NCBI GenBank assembly: GCA_040377825.1
Contig: JBEINZ010000052.1
Coordinates: forward strand, 1 to 14,109
DNA length: 14,109 bases
Source: JBEINZ01 sp040377825
GTDB lineage: Bacteria; Pseudomonadota; Alphaproteobacteria; Rhizobiales; Ancalomicrobiaceae
Reading direction: 5' to 3'
Shown here: positions 1-6,981 of the stretch, in pieces
Position numbering within the stretch: position 1 is the stretch's first letter
How the letters are laid out: each line of letters begins with the position of its first letter
The notes under the pieces: model-generated
The model's database searches: none
What the model saw: only the letters and a program-made list of their open reading frames with translations
What the model was told of the DNA's origin: nothing
Position numbers and translations under genes: made by a program

Positions 1-527
1 AAGGCGCCGTCGCCGCGCCGACCGCCGGCCTCCATTTCACCGCCGACCTTCTCGCGCGCCTTGAGGCCCGAGGGATCGAGCGGCATTTCGTGACTTTGCA
101 TGTCGGCGCTGGAACGTTCTTGCCCGTGAAGGCCGAGGATACGCGCGACCACCGCATGCATAGCGAATTCGGCACGGTGTCGGCCACCGTCGCTGCCGCA
201 CTTAATGCCGTGCGGGCTCGGGGCAACAAGATCGTCGCGGTTGGCACCACATCGCTTCGGCTGCTCGAAAGCGCGCTCGACGCGGACGGCCGCATCGCGC
301 CGTTTTCCGGCGATACCGATATCTTCATTACGCCGGGTGCGAGAATTCGTTCGATCGACGCGCTGATGACAAACTTTCATCTGCCGAAGTCGACGTTGTT
401 CATGCTGGTCTCGGCGTTTAGCGGCTTTGAGACGATGCGCGCGGTCTATGCCCACGCCGTGGAAAGTGGGTATCGGTTCTATTCCTACGGCGACTCGTCG
501 CTGCTCTTTCCGGACTTTGCCCCATGA
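1..527 (+). CDS. queA: S-adenosylmethionine:tRNA ribosyltransferase-isomerase, C-terminal part (5' truncated by window edge)
   Basis: QueA transfers and isomerises the ribosyl part of S-adenosylmethionine onto 7-aminomethyl-7-deazaguanine in tRNA, giving epoxyqueuosine in the cytoplasm. The reading frame is open from base 3 to the TGA at 525-527. It carries the family signature GAVAAPTAGLHFT right at the left edge, followed by HVGAGTFLPVK, then TTSLRLLES, and near the C-terminus TDIFITPG, LMTNFHLPKSTL and YSYGDSSL. About half of the usual ~350-residue protein is present. A GTG at 90 lies inside the conserved domain and is not a start; the true start is left of the window. The stop overlaps the tgt ATG in an ATGA, which suggests translational coupling. 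Identification is secure from the motifs. Confidence 0.96.
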   Translation, partial: GAVAAPTAGLHFTADLLARLEARGIERHFVTLHVGAGTFLPVKAEDTRDHRMHSEFGTVSATVAAALNAVRARGNKIVAVGTTSLRLLESALDADGRIAPFSGDTDIFITPGARIRSIDALMTNFHLPKSTLFMLVSAFSGFETMRAVYAHAVESGYRFYSYGDSSLLFPDFAP

Positions 528-1657
528 CCGTTGCCTTCGGCTTCGAACTCCACGCAACCGACGGCGCGGCCCGGCGCGGCACGGTGACGACCGCGCATGG
601 TCAGATCCGTACGCCTGCCTTCATGCCGGTCGGGACGCAAGCGACCGTCAAGACGATGTATCCCGATCAGGTGAAGGCTCTCGGCGCCGACATCCTGCTC
701 GGCAATACCTATCATTTGATGCTGCGCCCGGGCGCCGAACGCGTCGCTCGGCTCGGCGGGCTGCATCAATTCATGAATTGGCCGCATCCGATCCTGACAG
801 ATTCCGGCGGCTTTCAGGTCATGTCGCTCGCCAAGTTGCGGAAGATCAACGAGCACGCGGTCACTTTTCAAAGCCATATCGATGGCCGCAAGTTCGAGAT
901 GACGCCCGAGCGAAGCTTGGAGATCCAGGGCTTTCTCGGCTCGGACATCCAAATGCAGCTTGACGAGTGCGTCGCGCTTCCCGCCGAGCGAGCCGAGATC
1001 GAACGGGCAATGCGGCTTTCGCTGCGATGGGCGGAGCGGTCGCGGCGGGCTTTCGTCGGAACGCCCGGTCACGGCGTGTTCGGGATCGTGCAGGGCGGCG
1101 ACGATGAGCGGCTTCGTATCGAGTCCGCGCGAGTACTGTCGGAGATGGGCTTTCATGGCCATGCCGTGGGTGGCCTTGCCGTCGGCGAGCCTCAGGCCGT
1201 CATGTTCCGCATGTTGGACGTGACCTGCCCCGAACTCCCCGACGACCGGCCGCGCTATTTGATGGGTGTCGGGACGCCGGATGACATCGTCGGTGCGGTC
1301 GCGCGCGGGATCGATATGTTCGACTGCGTGATGCCGACCCGCGCCGGGCGGCACGGTCTGGCCTATACGCGGCGCGGCAAGGTGAACCTGCGCAATGCGC
1401 GCCACGCCGACGATCCGCGCCCGCTTGACGACGAGAGCGATTGCCCGGCCGCGCGCGACTACTCCCGCGCGTATTTGCACCATCTGGTCAAAGCCGAGGA
1501 AGCGCTTGGCGCGATGCTACTGACATGGGTGAATCTAGCCTATTATCAACATCTCATGGCCGGCTTGCGCGCGGCCATTGACGCTCAGCGGTTCGAAGAC
1601 CAAGTCCTCACAATCCGCGAAGGCTGGGCGCGCGGCGACATCGAACCTGTTGGCTGA
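524..1657 (+). CDS. tgt: Queuine/preQ1 tRNA-guanine transglycosylase with degenerate zinc site
   Basis: This 377-residue protein exchanges G34 of tRNAs with GUN anticodons for the queuosine precursor preQ1, upstream of QueA. Visible motifs are FMPVGTQATVKT (33-44), LGNTYHL (59-65), DSGGFQ with the catalytic D93, GIVQGG (187-192), MGVGTP (247-252), and DMFDCVMPTR with the nucleophile D267 (E. coli D264 by alignment). The C-terminal SRAYLHHL (314-321) and NLAYYQHLM are also normal. The zinc site is odd: E. coli C302, C304, C307 and H333 align with S305, C307, A310 and V336 here, so only one ligand remains. Length is normal and the rest of the protein is intact, so it is probably functional and folds without this zinc. 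The ATG overlaps the queA stop; no strong ribosome binding site is needed if the two are coupled. Confidence 0.96.
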   Translation: MTVAFGFELHATDGAARRGTVTTAHGQIRTPAFMPVGTQATVKTMYPDQVKALGADILLGNTYHLMLRPGAERVARLGGLHQFMNWPHPILTDSGGFQVMSLAKLRKINEHAVTFQSHIDGRKFEMTPERSLEIQGFLGSDIQMQLDECVALPAERAEIERAMRLSLRWAERSRRAFVGTPGHGVFGIVQGGDDERLRIESARVLSEMGFHGHAVGGLAVGEPQAVMFRMLDVTCPELPDDRPRYLMGVGTPDDIVGAVARGIDMFDCVMPTRAGRHGLAYTRRGKVNLRNARHADDPRPLDDESDCPAARDYSRAYLHHLVKAEEALGAMLLTWVNLAYYQHLMAGLRAAIDAQRFEDQVLTIREGWARGDIEPVG

Positions 1658-1669
1658 CGGAGATAGCAC

Positions 1670-2641
1670 ATGATCAAGGCAATCCGCGTCCACGACCATG
1701 GCGGCCCCGAGGTCATGAAGCTCGAGGAGGTGCCGATCGGCGCGCCCGGTCCTGGTCAGGCACTGGTTCGACACGGCGCGATCGGGTTGAACTTCATCGA
1801 TATCTACATGCGCTCGGGGCTCTATCCGCAAACATTGCCGTTCACGCCCGGCTCCGAAGGCGCCGGCGTTGTCGAGGCGGTGGGCCCGAACGTGACCCTC
1901 GTCGCACCGGGCGACCGGGTCGCCTATGTGGCGGGTCCGGGCTCCTATGCCGAAAAGCGCCTTGTCGAGGCCGATCGTCTGGTCAAGCTTCCCGGTTCGA
2001 TCACGGATGAACAGGCGGCCGGGATGATGCTAAAAGGCATGACCGCGCGTTACCTCCTGCGCCGCACATACGATGTAAAGCCGGGCACGACGATCCTCTT
2101 TCATGCGGCCGCCGGCGGCGTCGGGCTCATTGCCTGCCAATGGGCGAAGGCGCTCGGCGCGACCGTCATCGGAACGGCCGGGGGGCCGGAAAAAGTCGCC
2201 CTCGCCAAGCTGCACGGCTGCGATCACGTCATTGACTACCGCTCCGAGGATTTCGTCGCTCGCGTCAAGGAGCTGACAAGGGGCGAGGGCGTCGACGTGG
2301 TCTATGACTCCGTCGGCAAGGACACATTCTCGGGATCGCTCGATTGCTTGAAGCCGCTCGGCCTCTTCGTCTCGTTCGGCAACGCCTCGGGCCCCATTCC
2401 GCCGTTTCCGATGGCGCTTTTGTCCCAGAAAGGCTCGCTCTTCGCCACACGGCCAACGCTCTTTACTTACATTGCCAAGCGCGCGGACCTTGAGGAAACG
2501 GCCGCCGATCTTTTCGACGTTGTCTCATCCGGCAAGGTTAAATTCGACGTCTCCTTCCGCTATCCGCTCGCCGACGCGGCCGCGGCCCACCGCGAATTGG
2601 AGGCGCGCAAAACAACGGGGTCGGGCATCCTGCTTCCCTAA
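1670..2641 (+). CDS. qor: NADPH:quinone oxidoreductase (zeta-crystallin-like medium-chain reductase)
   Basis: The 323-residue protein belongs to the zinc-independent quinone oxidoreductase branch of the medium-chain dehydrogenase/reductase superfamily, a cytoplasmic enzyme that reduces quinones with NADPH. It has the Qor pattern NFIDIYMRSGLYP (41-53), PGSEGAGVVEAVG (60-72), the nucleotide-binding AAAGGVG (146-152), GCDHVIDY (183-190) and a C-terminal KTTGSGILLP. Length is close to E. coli QorA (327). The cysteine/histidine catalytic zinc ligands of alcohol dehydrogenases are absent, as expected. A ribosome binding site GGAG (1659-1662) lies seven bases before the ATG, 12 bp after tgt, so it is probably cotranscribed with queA-tgt although functionally unrelated. 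Its TAA overlaps by four bases the stop of the converging gene. The exact substrate is not readable. Confidence 0.9.
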   Translation: MIKAIRVHDHGGPEVMKLEEVPIGAPGPGQALVRHGAIGLNFIDIYMRSGLYPQTLPFTPGSEGAGVVEAVGPNVTLVAPGDRVAYVAGPGSYAEKRLVEADRLVKLPGSITDEQAAGMMLKGMTARYLLRRTYDVKPGTTILFHAAAGGVGLIACQWAKALGATVIGTAGGPEKVALAKLHGCDHVIDYRSEDFVARVKELTRGEGVDVVYDSVGKDTFSGSLDCLKPLGLFVSFGNASGPIPPFPMALLSQKGSLFATRPTLFTYIAKRADLEETAADLFDVVSSGKVKFDVSFRYPLADAAAAHRELEARKTTGSGILLP

Positions 2642-3456
2642 ACTCGGAGCTCATTAAACTCCGTTCCCCGCACGATCCGATCGAGCGGGTAGCGGATGAT
2701 CTCAGCCAGTAGCTTGACGAGCGCGTCCGCCGCGCGATCGACGACGATCCTGCCCCGGGTCGCATCGGCTGCGGCCGCGTTGCCGCAGGCGCCGGAGGGG
2801 TGTAGGTCTTGCGTTTGCCAGCCGAAGCCGGCGCCGCCCTCCGCCATCAGATGGACGGCCTCCTCGGCAAGGGCGACGGTGGTGGGGACGAAATCGCGCG
2901 CCACGCTCATGTCAACGAGTTCGGAATGCAGATGCAGCATCACGCTGGTCTCCACCTCGCCACCATGGATGCCGTGGGTCAGCTCGTGCTGGGAGAAAAG
3001 ATCGGAAAGGTCGATCGTACGAAACCAGGAGGCTCCGACCGCGAGCATCTCGTGGCGGATGCGCAGCTCACGGCAGACGATTTCCATGACCTGCGGTTGA
3101 CCGCCGTGAGAATTGAAGAAGAGGATCTTTCGGCAACCGGTGCGTCGGACGCTCTCGGCAACCTCGATCCAAACCCGCGCCAAGGTCTCGTATCCAAGCG
3201 TCAGCGTGCCCGGAAAGGCGATGTGTTCGTTCGACTTGCCGATCGGGAGCGCGGGCAGGACGAGAACAGGTGCATTCGCGGGCAACCGCTCGATCGCACG
3301 GGCGACAATCCCCTCATTGATTGCGGCATCGACGCGCACGGGCAGGTGCGGTCCATGGGTTTCGACGGCGCCGACGGGCACGATGGCGACGTGGTGCTCC
3401 ATGTCGAGGCCCGAAAAATCCTTCGCCGATAGATCCCACCAAAATTTCGATCGCAT
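2638..3456 (-). CDS. Creatininase-family amidohydrolase (substrate unknown)
   Basis: Creatininase-family enzymes are metal-dependent hydrolases of cyclic or small amides. The 272-residue product shows the binuclear metal site: VGAVETHGPHLP with E32 and H34, D43 in VRVDA, FFNSHGG with H117, and HGGEVETS with E167. True creatininase has, as I recall, H-Y-E at the 117-119 position, with the glutamate binding metal. Here it is H-G-G, as in the wider family, so creatinine itself is not assured. The frame is open back to 3564, but the ATG at 3456 places the conserved FWWDL segment at the N-terminus, as usual for this family, and follows GAGCGGGG. The gene is divergent from the transporter operon and shares the 444-bp control region. 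It may open a cyclic amide for that locus. Family is secure, substrate unknown. Confidence 0.85.
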   Translation of the reverse strand: MRSKFWWDLSAKDFSGLDMEHHVAIVPVGAVETHGPHLPVRVDAAINEGIVARAIERLPANAPVLVLPALPIGKSNEHIAFPGTLTLGYETLARVWIEVAESVRRTGCRKILFFNSHGGQPQVMEIVCRELRIRHEMLAVGASWFRTIDLSDLFSQHELTHGIHGGEVETSVMLHLHSELVDMSVARDFVPTTVALAEEAVHLMAEGGAGFGWQTQDLHPSGACGNAAAADATRGRIVVDRAADALVKLLAEIIRYPLDRIVRGTEFNELRV

Positions 3457-3609
3457 GTCGCCCCGCTCGTCGATCTCTTCATGGATGAAAAATAAGGCAG
3501 AAATTGTCGTTGCCGCGTTCATGATCGAGGCAGGCGCGTCGTTCTTCCGCTCGATTGGCCTCATCAGACGAGCTATTCGCCGTTAATGCGCGATTTGTGC
3601 CAGTTCGTC

Positions 3610-3628
3610 CGTTGCCGTTTCGGCAACG
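3610..3628. promoter_or_regulatory. Perfect 8-bp inverted repeat, candidate operator or RNA hairpin
   Basis: CGTTGCCG-TTT-CGGCAACG is a perfect dyad with a 3-base centre, about 154 bp upstream of the creatininase-family start. It would also form a stable hairpin in RNA, but there is no following T-run on either strand, so it is a poor intrinsic terminator. An operator or 5' leader hairpin is more likely. The binding protein is unknown. Confidence 0.5.
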
Positions 3629-3697
3629 CACCGTGCGACATTCGGATCTTCCACGCATGTTGGAACTCGGAAACAGTCTGAAATCAACGACTGAACA

Positions 3698-3719
3698 TCT
3701 TGATCTCAGCAAATCAAGA
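3698..3719. promoter_or_regulatory. 7-bp inverted repeat with 8-bp spacer, candidate operator
   Basis: TCTTGAT, eight bases, ATCAAGA: a perfect dyad in the divergent region, 36 bp to the left of the T-N11-A box. Arm and spacer sizes suit a dimeric helix-turn-helix regulator. It could be an accessory site for the same LysR protein or a site for another regulator. Confidence 0.45.
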
Positions 3720-3754
3720 AGCCAGTGGGACCGTGAAGGTTCAGATTTTCCGAT

Positions 3755-3771
3755 GCTTAAGTGAGTTAAGC
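3755..3771. promoter_or_regulatory. LysR-type T-N11-A box with perfect dyad
   Basis: GCTTAA-GTGAG-TTAAGC has perfect 6-bp arms. Within it T3757 and A3769 are separated by exactly 11 bases, the consensus of LysR-type recognition sites. It lies about 130 bp upstream of the solute-binding protein start, reasonable for an activator site if the transcription start is 60-70 bp downstream. The only regulator gene in the window is of the LysR family (9695-10681). That it binds here is inference. Confidence 0.6.
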
Positions 3772-3900
3772 CGGCGCATAGCGAAGTACAGCGAACTTCA
3801 ATTCCTGACTTTGCAATCATTGGGCGCTGATTTGCTCGCTAGACACGGCATTTTCCAACCCGCGGCGCCGCTCGCGGATAGTAGACTGTGGAGCTATACC

Positions 3901-4983
3901 ATGAATGACTTCATTCTTGATCGTCGTCGCTTTCTAGCTACCGTTGCAGCAGGCGCCGGAGCTGCTGCCTTCGGTTCAATCGGCCGCGCCGATGCCGCCG
4001 TGTCCGAAATTGTCTGGGCTACCTGGGATTCCAACGGTAAGCCGGAATATGTCGATGCGTTCGCCAAGCAGACCGGCACGAAAGTCAAGCTCAGCTATCT
4101 GACCAGCGACGACGCACAATTCGCCGCTCTGAAGACAGGTTCCGCCAGCGACTGGGACATCGTGAACCCATCGATCAACGGTGTTTCGCGGTACATCAAG
4201 GCCGGTGCGCTGAAACCGCTCGACCTTTCCAAAATCCCCAACATCGCGAAAATGTATCCGGAATTTGCTAGCTCCGACCGCATCAAGGGCGAGGACGGCA
4301 AGACCTACGCGATCCCGTATCTCTGGGGTCTCAACCCGATCGTCTATCGAAGCGACAAGTACGATGCGGAGCCGACCTACAACACGCTGTTTGACCCGAA
4401 GTACAAGGGTCAGCTCGCGATGCGCGACTATGCGCTCGAGGGCATCGCGATCGCGGGTCTGGTGGCCGGCGTCTCGCGCGATAAGGTCTTCGCGATGGAT
4501 GACAAGGAGCTCGCCGAGGCGAAGAAGCTCCTCATCGCTCAGAAGCCGCTGCTGCGCACCTATTGGCAGACGATCGGCGACCTGACGAACCTCTTCGCGA
4601 CCGGCGAAGTGACGGCCGCCTTCTCCTGGCGTGTACCGTTCGATGAACTGAAAGGCAAAATGAAGGTCGCCATGGCCAAGCCGAAGCAGGGCATCATGGG
4701 CTGGTGCGATTGCTTCGCCATGCCGGCGAACCTCTCGGCCGAAAAGACCGAAGTCGCCTACAAGTTCATCGATTATCTGCTCGGCGCCGACTACGCCTCG
4801 GAGATCGCGGAGAAGGGCAACTACGCCACGACATCGTCCATCGTCCGCGACAAGCTGACCAAGGAAAAGCAGGAAGCAATCTTTATCGACGACCTTAGCG
4901 TCATGAAGGGCTTCATGTGGCCGACCGCGCCGGCGAACTACTCGACTTGGCTGAAGATCTGGAATGAGGTGAAGGCCAGTTGA
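3901..4983 (+). CDS. PotD-like periplasmic solute-binding protein with Tat signal
   Basis: This protein captures the ligand in the periplasm for the ABC transporter encoded next to it. The 360-residue precursor starts with a twin-arginine signal: DRRRFLA (7-13), an Ala/Gly-rich hydrophobic stretch, and ADA (30-32) before a likely cleavage site. The mature part fits the spermidine/putrescine-binding family (extracellular solute-binding, cluster of PotD). Aligned by eye with E. coli PotD, the ligand-contact W-x-D is kept (W268, D270) and the glutamate of the D-x-x-x-E segment is kept (E180), while PotD D168 is a tyrosine (Y177). A ligand with at least one amine or amidine group is therefore likely, but it need not be spermidine. 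The ATG at 3901 follows GTGGAG at a spacing of seven. The frame is open further upstream, but that part lacks coding character. First gene of a six-gene operon. Confidence 0.9.
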   Translation: MNDFILDRRRFLATVAAGAGAAAFGSIGRADAAVSEIVWATWDSNGKPEYVDAFAKQTGTKVKLSYLTSDDAQFAALKTGSASDWDIVNPSINGVSRYIKAGALKPLDLSKIPNIAKMYPEFASSDRIKGEDGKTYAIPYLWGLNPIVYRSDKYDAEPTYNTLFDPKYKGQLAMRDYALEGIAIAGLVAGVSRDKVFAMDDKELAEAKKLLIAQKPLLRTYWQTIGDLTNLFATGEVTAAFSWRVPFDELKGKMKVAMAKPKQGIMGWCDCFAMPANLSAEKTEVAYKFIDYLLGADYASEIAEKGNYATTSSIVRDKLTKEKQEAIFIDDLSVMKGFMWPTAPANYSTWLKIWNEVKAS

Positions 4984-6104
4984 CGGCTTCGGTCTCACCA
5001 GCATCGATCGCCATGGACGGATCGGGGACGACCGCGCGGACGGACCCGGTCCGTTCGCCGGCTCTCTTGTCCGCCCGCGGCTTGGTCAAGAATTTTGGGA
5101 AATCAGTCGCGGTCGCGGGTGTCGATTTCGACATCCCCGAACGCGCCTTCACGACGCTGCTCGGTCCCTCCGGCTGCGGCAAGACCACGATTTTGCGCAT
5201 GATTGCCGGGTTCGAGGATCCAACGGGCGGCTCGTTGGAGTTGGACGGACAATCGCTTGCATCTGTTCCGCCGGAGAAGCGGCCGGTCAATACCGTCTTC
5301 CAGAGCTATGCGCTCTTTCCGCACATGACGGTTGCCGAGAATGTCGGCTTCTCGCTGACGCTGCAACGCCAGACCAAGGACGTGGTGGAGCGCCGGGTGC
5401 AGCGCGCGCTCGATACCGTGCATATGGTCGAATTCGCCGCGCGATATCCAAGCGAGCTCTCCGGCGGCCAGCAACAACGCGTGGCGGTCGCCCGCGCAAT
5501 CGTGGCCGAGCCGCGGCTTTTGTTGCTGGATGAGCCTCTCTCGGCTCTTGATCGCAAGATGCGCGAGCATCTGCAGATCGAACTGAAAGACCTTCAACGT
5601 CGGCTTGGCATCGCATTCGTCTACGTCACGCATGATCAGGAGGAGGCCTTCGCGCTCTCCGATCTGATCATCGTGATGAATCGTGGAGTGATCGCCCAGA
5701 AGGGGCCGCCGGACGAAATCTATGCGCGACCGGCTAATGCCTTCGTCGCGGATTTTATTGGCGGCGCCAGCTTGGTCTCGGGTCGTGTGGCCGAGAAGAA
5801 AGCGGGCTCCGCGTCGATCGCGACGCCGCTCGGCGTCATTGAGGCCGAAGCGAACCCCGCGGTCTCCGTCGGCGGCGAAGCAGTGCTCGTTATTCGCCCC
5901 GAGCATGTCGCGTTCGTCGGCGAGGGGGAGCGGGCGGACGCCGAAGCGACTGTCATCCACGCCATCTATCAAGGCGGACGGACCTTGCTCGAGGCGGAAG
6001 CAGCCGGCGTACGGCTGAAGGCATGGTCGACCGAGCGAATTGCGCCGGGCGCCCAGTTGCGGCTGGCGCTCGACTGGCGACGCATTTTCGTGACCGAGGT
6101 CTGA
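4980..6104 (+). CDS. ABC transporter ATP-binding subunit, PotA type
   Basis: The 374-residue protein powers import on the cytoplasmic face. All ABC motifs are intact: Walker A GPSGCGKT (62-69), Q-loop FQSYALFPHMTVAENV with Q108, signature LSGGQ (160-164), Walker B LLLLDEP (180-186), D-loop SALD (188-191) and H-loop H218. A C-terminal TOBE domain (about 262-372), typical of polyamine, iron and sugar importers, includes VLVIRPEHV. The TTG at 4980 overlaps the TGA of the preceding gene and follows AGGTGA by seven bases. An ATG 11 codons later (5013) has no comparable ribosome binding site, so TTG is preferred. The first 30 residues are a non-conserved leader before the domain. It belongs with the two permeases that follow. 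Confidence 0.94.
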   Translation: MTASVSPASIAMDGSGTTARTDPVRSPALLSARGLVKNFGKSVAVAGVDFDIPERAFTTLLGPSGCGKTTILRMIAGFEDPTGGSLELDGQSLASVPPEKRPVNTVFQSYALFPHMTVAENVGFSLTLQRQTKDVVERRVQRALDTVHMVEFAARYPSELSGGQQQRVAVARAIVAEPRLLLLDEPLSALDRKMREHLQIELKDLQRRLGIAFVYVTHDQEEAFALSDLIIVMNRGVIAQKGPPDEIYARPANAFVADFIGGASLVSGRVAEKKAGSASIATPLGVIEAEANPAVSVGGEAVLVIRPEHVAFVGEGERADAEATVIHAIYQGGRTLLEAEAAGVRLKAWSTERIAPGAQLRLALDWRRIFVTEV

Positions 6105-6108
6105 GGCC

Positions 6109-6981
6109 ATGGCACGGCGCTTTTCCCGGTCGATTTTCGCGTTGCCGGTGGCAGTCTTCCTGGTTGTCGGTGCGGTTCTGCCGCTTCTGGTGTTGTTCAT
6201 GTTTTCGGTTTTCACGGTCGAGGACCTCGACCTGATCCCCGACTTCAATTTGGCGAGTTGGCGTGAGCTTTTCACAAACCCGACTTACGGGATCCTGATT
6301 GGCAAGGCCTTGATGTCCGGCCTCGCCGCCGCGATCGGCACCGCGATCATCGGCTATCCTGTGGCGGTCGGCATGGCACGCCTTCCGCCGGTTTGGAAAG
6401 GTGTCGCGCTGACGATCCTGATGACGCCGCTTTATGTCGGCGAGCTTGTTCGGCTTTATGCGTGGCGCCTCGTGTTGGGCACCGAGGGGTTGCTCAACTC
6501 GTTGCTGAAGTCGATCGGGCTGATTGAGCAACCCTTGAAAATTCTGCTTTTCAGCCCGCTGTCGACCGCGCTGGTGCTCGTCTACAATAATCTCCCCTTC
6601 ATGGTGCTGGCGATCTGGATCTCGGTCGAACTGGTCGATCGGCGCTTAATCGAAGCGGCTCGCGACCTTGGCGCGCGGCCGATCGAGGCCTTCTTCTCGG
6701 TCATCCTGCCGCTGACGACGCCGGGGCTCGCGGCTGGCTCTTTCGCCGTGTTCGCGCTCGCCGCCGGAGATCTGCTGACGCCCAGCCTTCTTGGCGGCAC
6801 GTCGGGGTCGACGGCCATGGCGATGGTTGACAGCCTCTTCGGTACAGCTTTCGATTGGCCAACCGCATCGGTGCTGGCTTTGGCATTGCTGTTCGCTTTG
6901 ATTTTGACCGCCGTTATCCTTGCGAAGATCGTGCTGTCGTCGCGCGGCGCGCGCGCGGCGCTTTCGGGGGGGCTGCGATGA
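6109..6981 (+). CDS. ABC transporter permease, PotB type
   Basis: This 290-residue inner-membrane subunit has about six hydrophobic segments (for example 11-33, 66-90, 100-118, 150-173, 205-228, 252-274). The cytoplasmic EAA coupling loop is EAARDLGARPIEAFFSVILP (182-201), which contacts the ATPase. Length and pattern fit the PotB/BinT-type permeases of polyamine-class importers. It begins four bases after the ATPase stop, with GAGG-type purines in the 3' end of that gene serving as ribosome binding site. It ends in an ATGA overlap with the second permease. The two permeases probably form a heterodimer. The transported compound is not evident from this subunit. Confidence 0.92.
   Translation: MARRFSRSIFALPVAVFLVVGAVLPLLVLFMFSVFTVEDLDLIPDFNLASWRELFTNPTYGILIGKALMSGLAAAIGTAIIGYPVAVGMARLPPVWKGVALTILMTPLYVGELVRLYAWRLVLGTEGLLNSLLKSIGLIEQPLKILLFSPLSTALVLVYNNLPFMVLAIWISVELVDRRLIEAARDLGARPIEAFFSVILPLTTPGLAAGSFAVFALAAGDLLTPSLLGGTSGSTAMAMVDSLFGTAFDWPTASVLALALLFALILTAVILAKIVLSSRGARAALSGGLR

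Larger units (their letters stand above)
3457..3900. promoter_or_regulatory. Divergent control region between the creatininase-family gene and the transporter operon
   Basis: This 444-bp stretch separates two divergent genes and is visibly more AT-rich than its surroundings. I see no convincing gene in it: open frames here are short or are upstream extensions of the flanking genes with no recognisable protein pattern. It contains three clean inverted repeats, listed separately (3610-3628, 3698-3719, 3755-3771). The last fits a LysR-type binding box and lies about 130 bp before the solute-binding protein start. I could not find a core promoter with good -35 and -10 boxes and 16-18 bp spacing near either gene, so transcription starts are not assigned. 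Activator-dependent promoters, as is common for LysR control, often have poor core elements. Confidence 0.7.

Noticed and set aside
485..1483. 332-codon open frame on the - strand across tgt
   Set aside because: Lies antisense to a clearly conserved enzyme, has low-complexity His/Arg/Asp-rich composition and no family motif; a GC-rich shadow.
2809..3432. 207-codon + strand open frame opposite the creatininase-family gene
   Set aside because: The - strand product carries all the metal-site motifs; the + strand translation has none.
3700..3900. 67-codon N-terminal extension of the solute-binding protein frame
   Set aside because: It would bury the Tat signal inside the protein and run through the LysR box; the ATG at 3901 has a good ribosome binding site and sits directly before the signal.
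3976..6275. Long - strand open frames (3976-5004 and 5103-6275) opposite the solute-binding protein and ATPase genes
   Set aside because: Both are antisense to genes with full family motifs, show no recognisable domain, and are expected by chance in GC-rich DNA.
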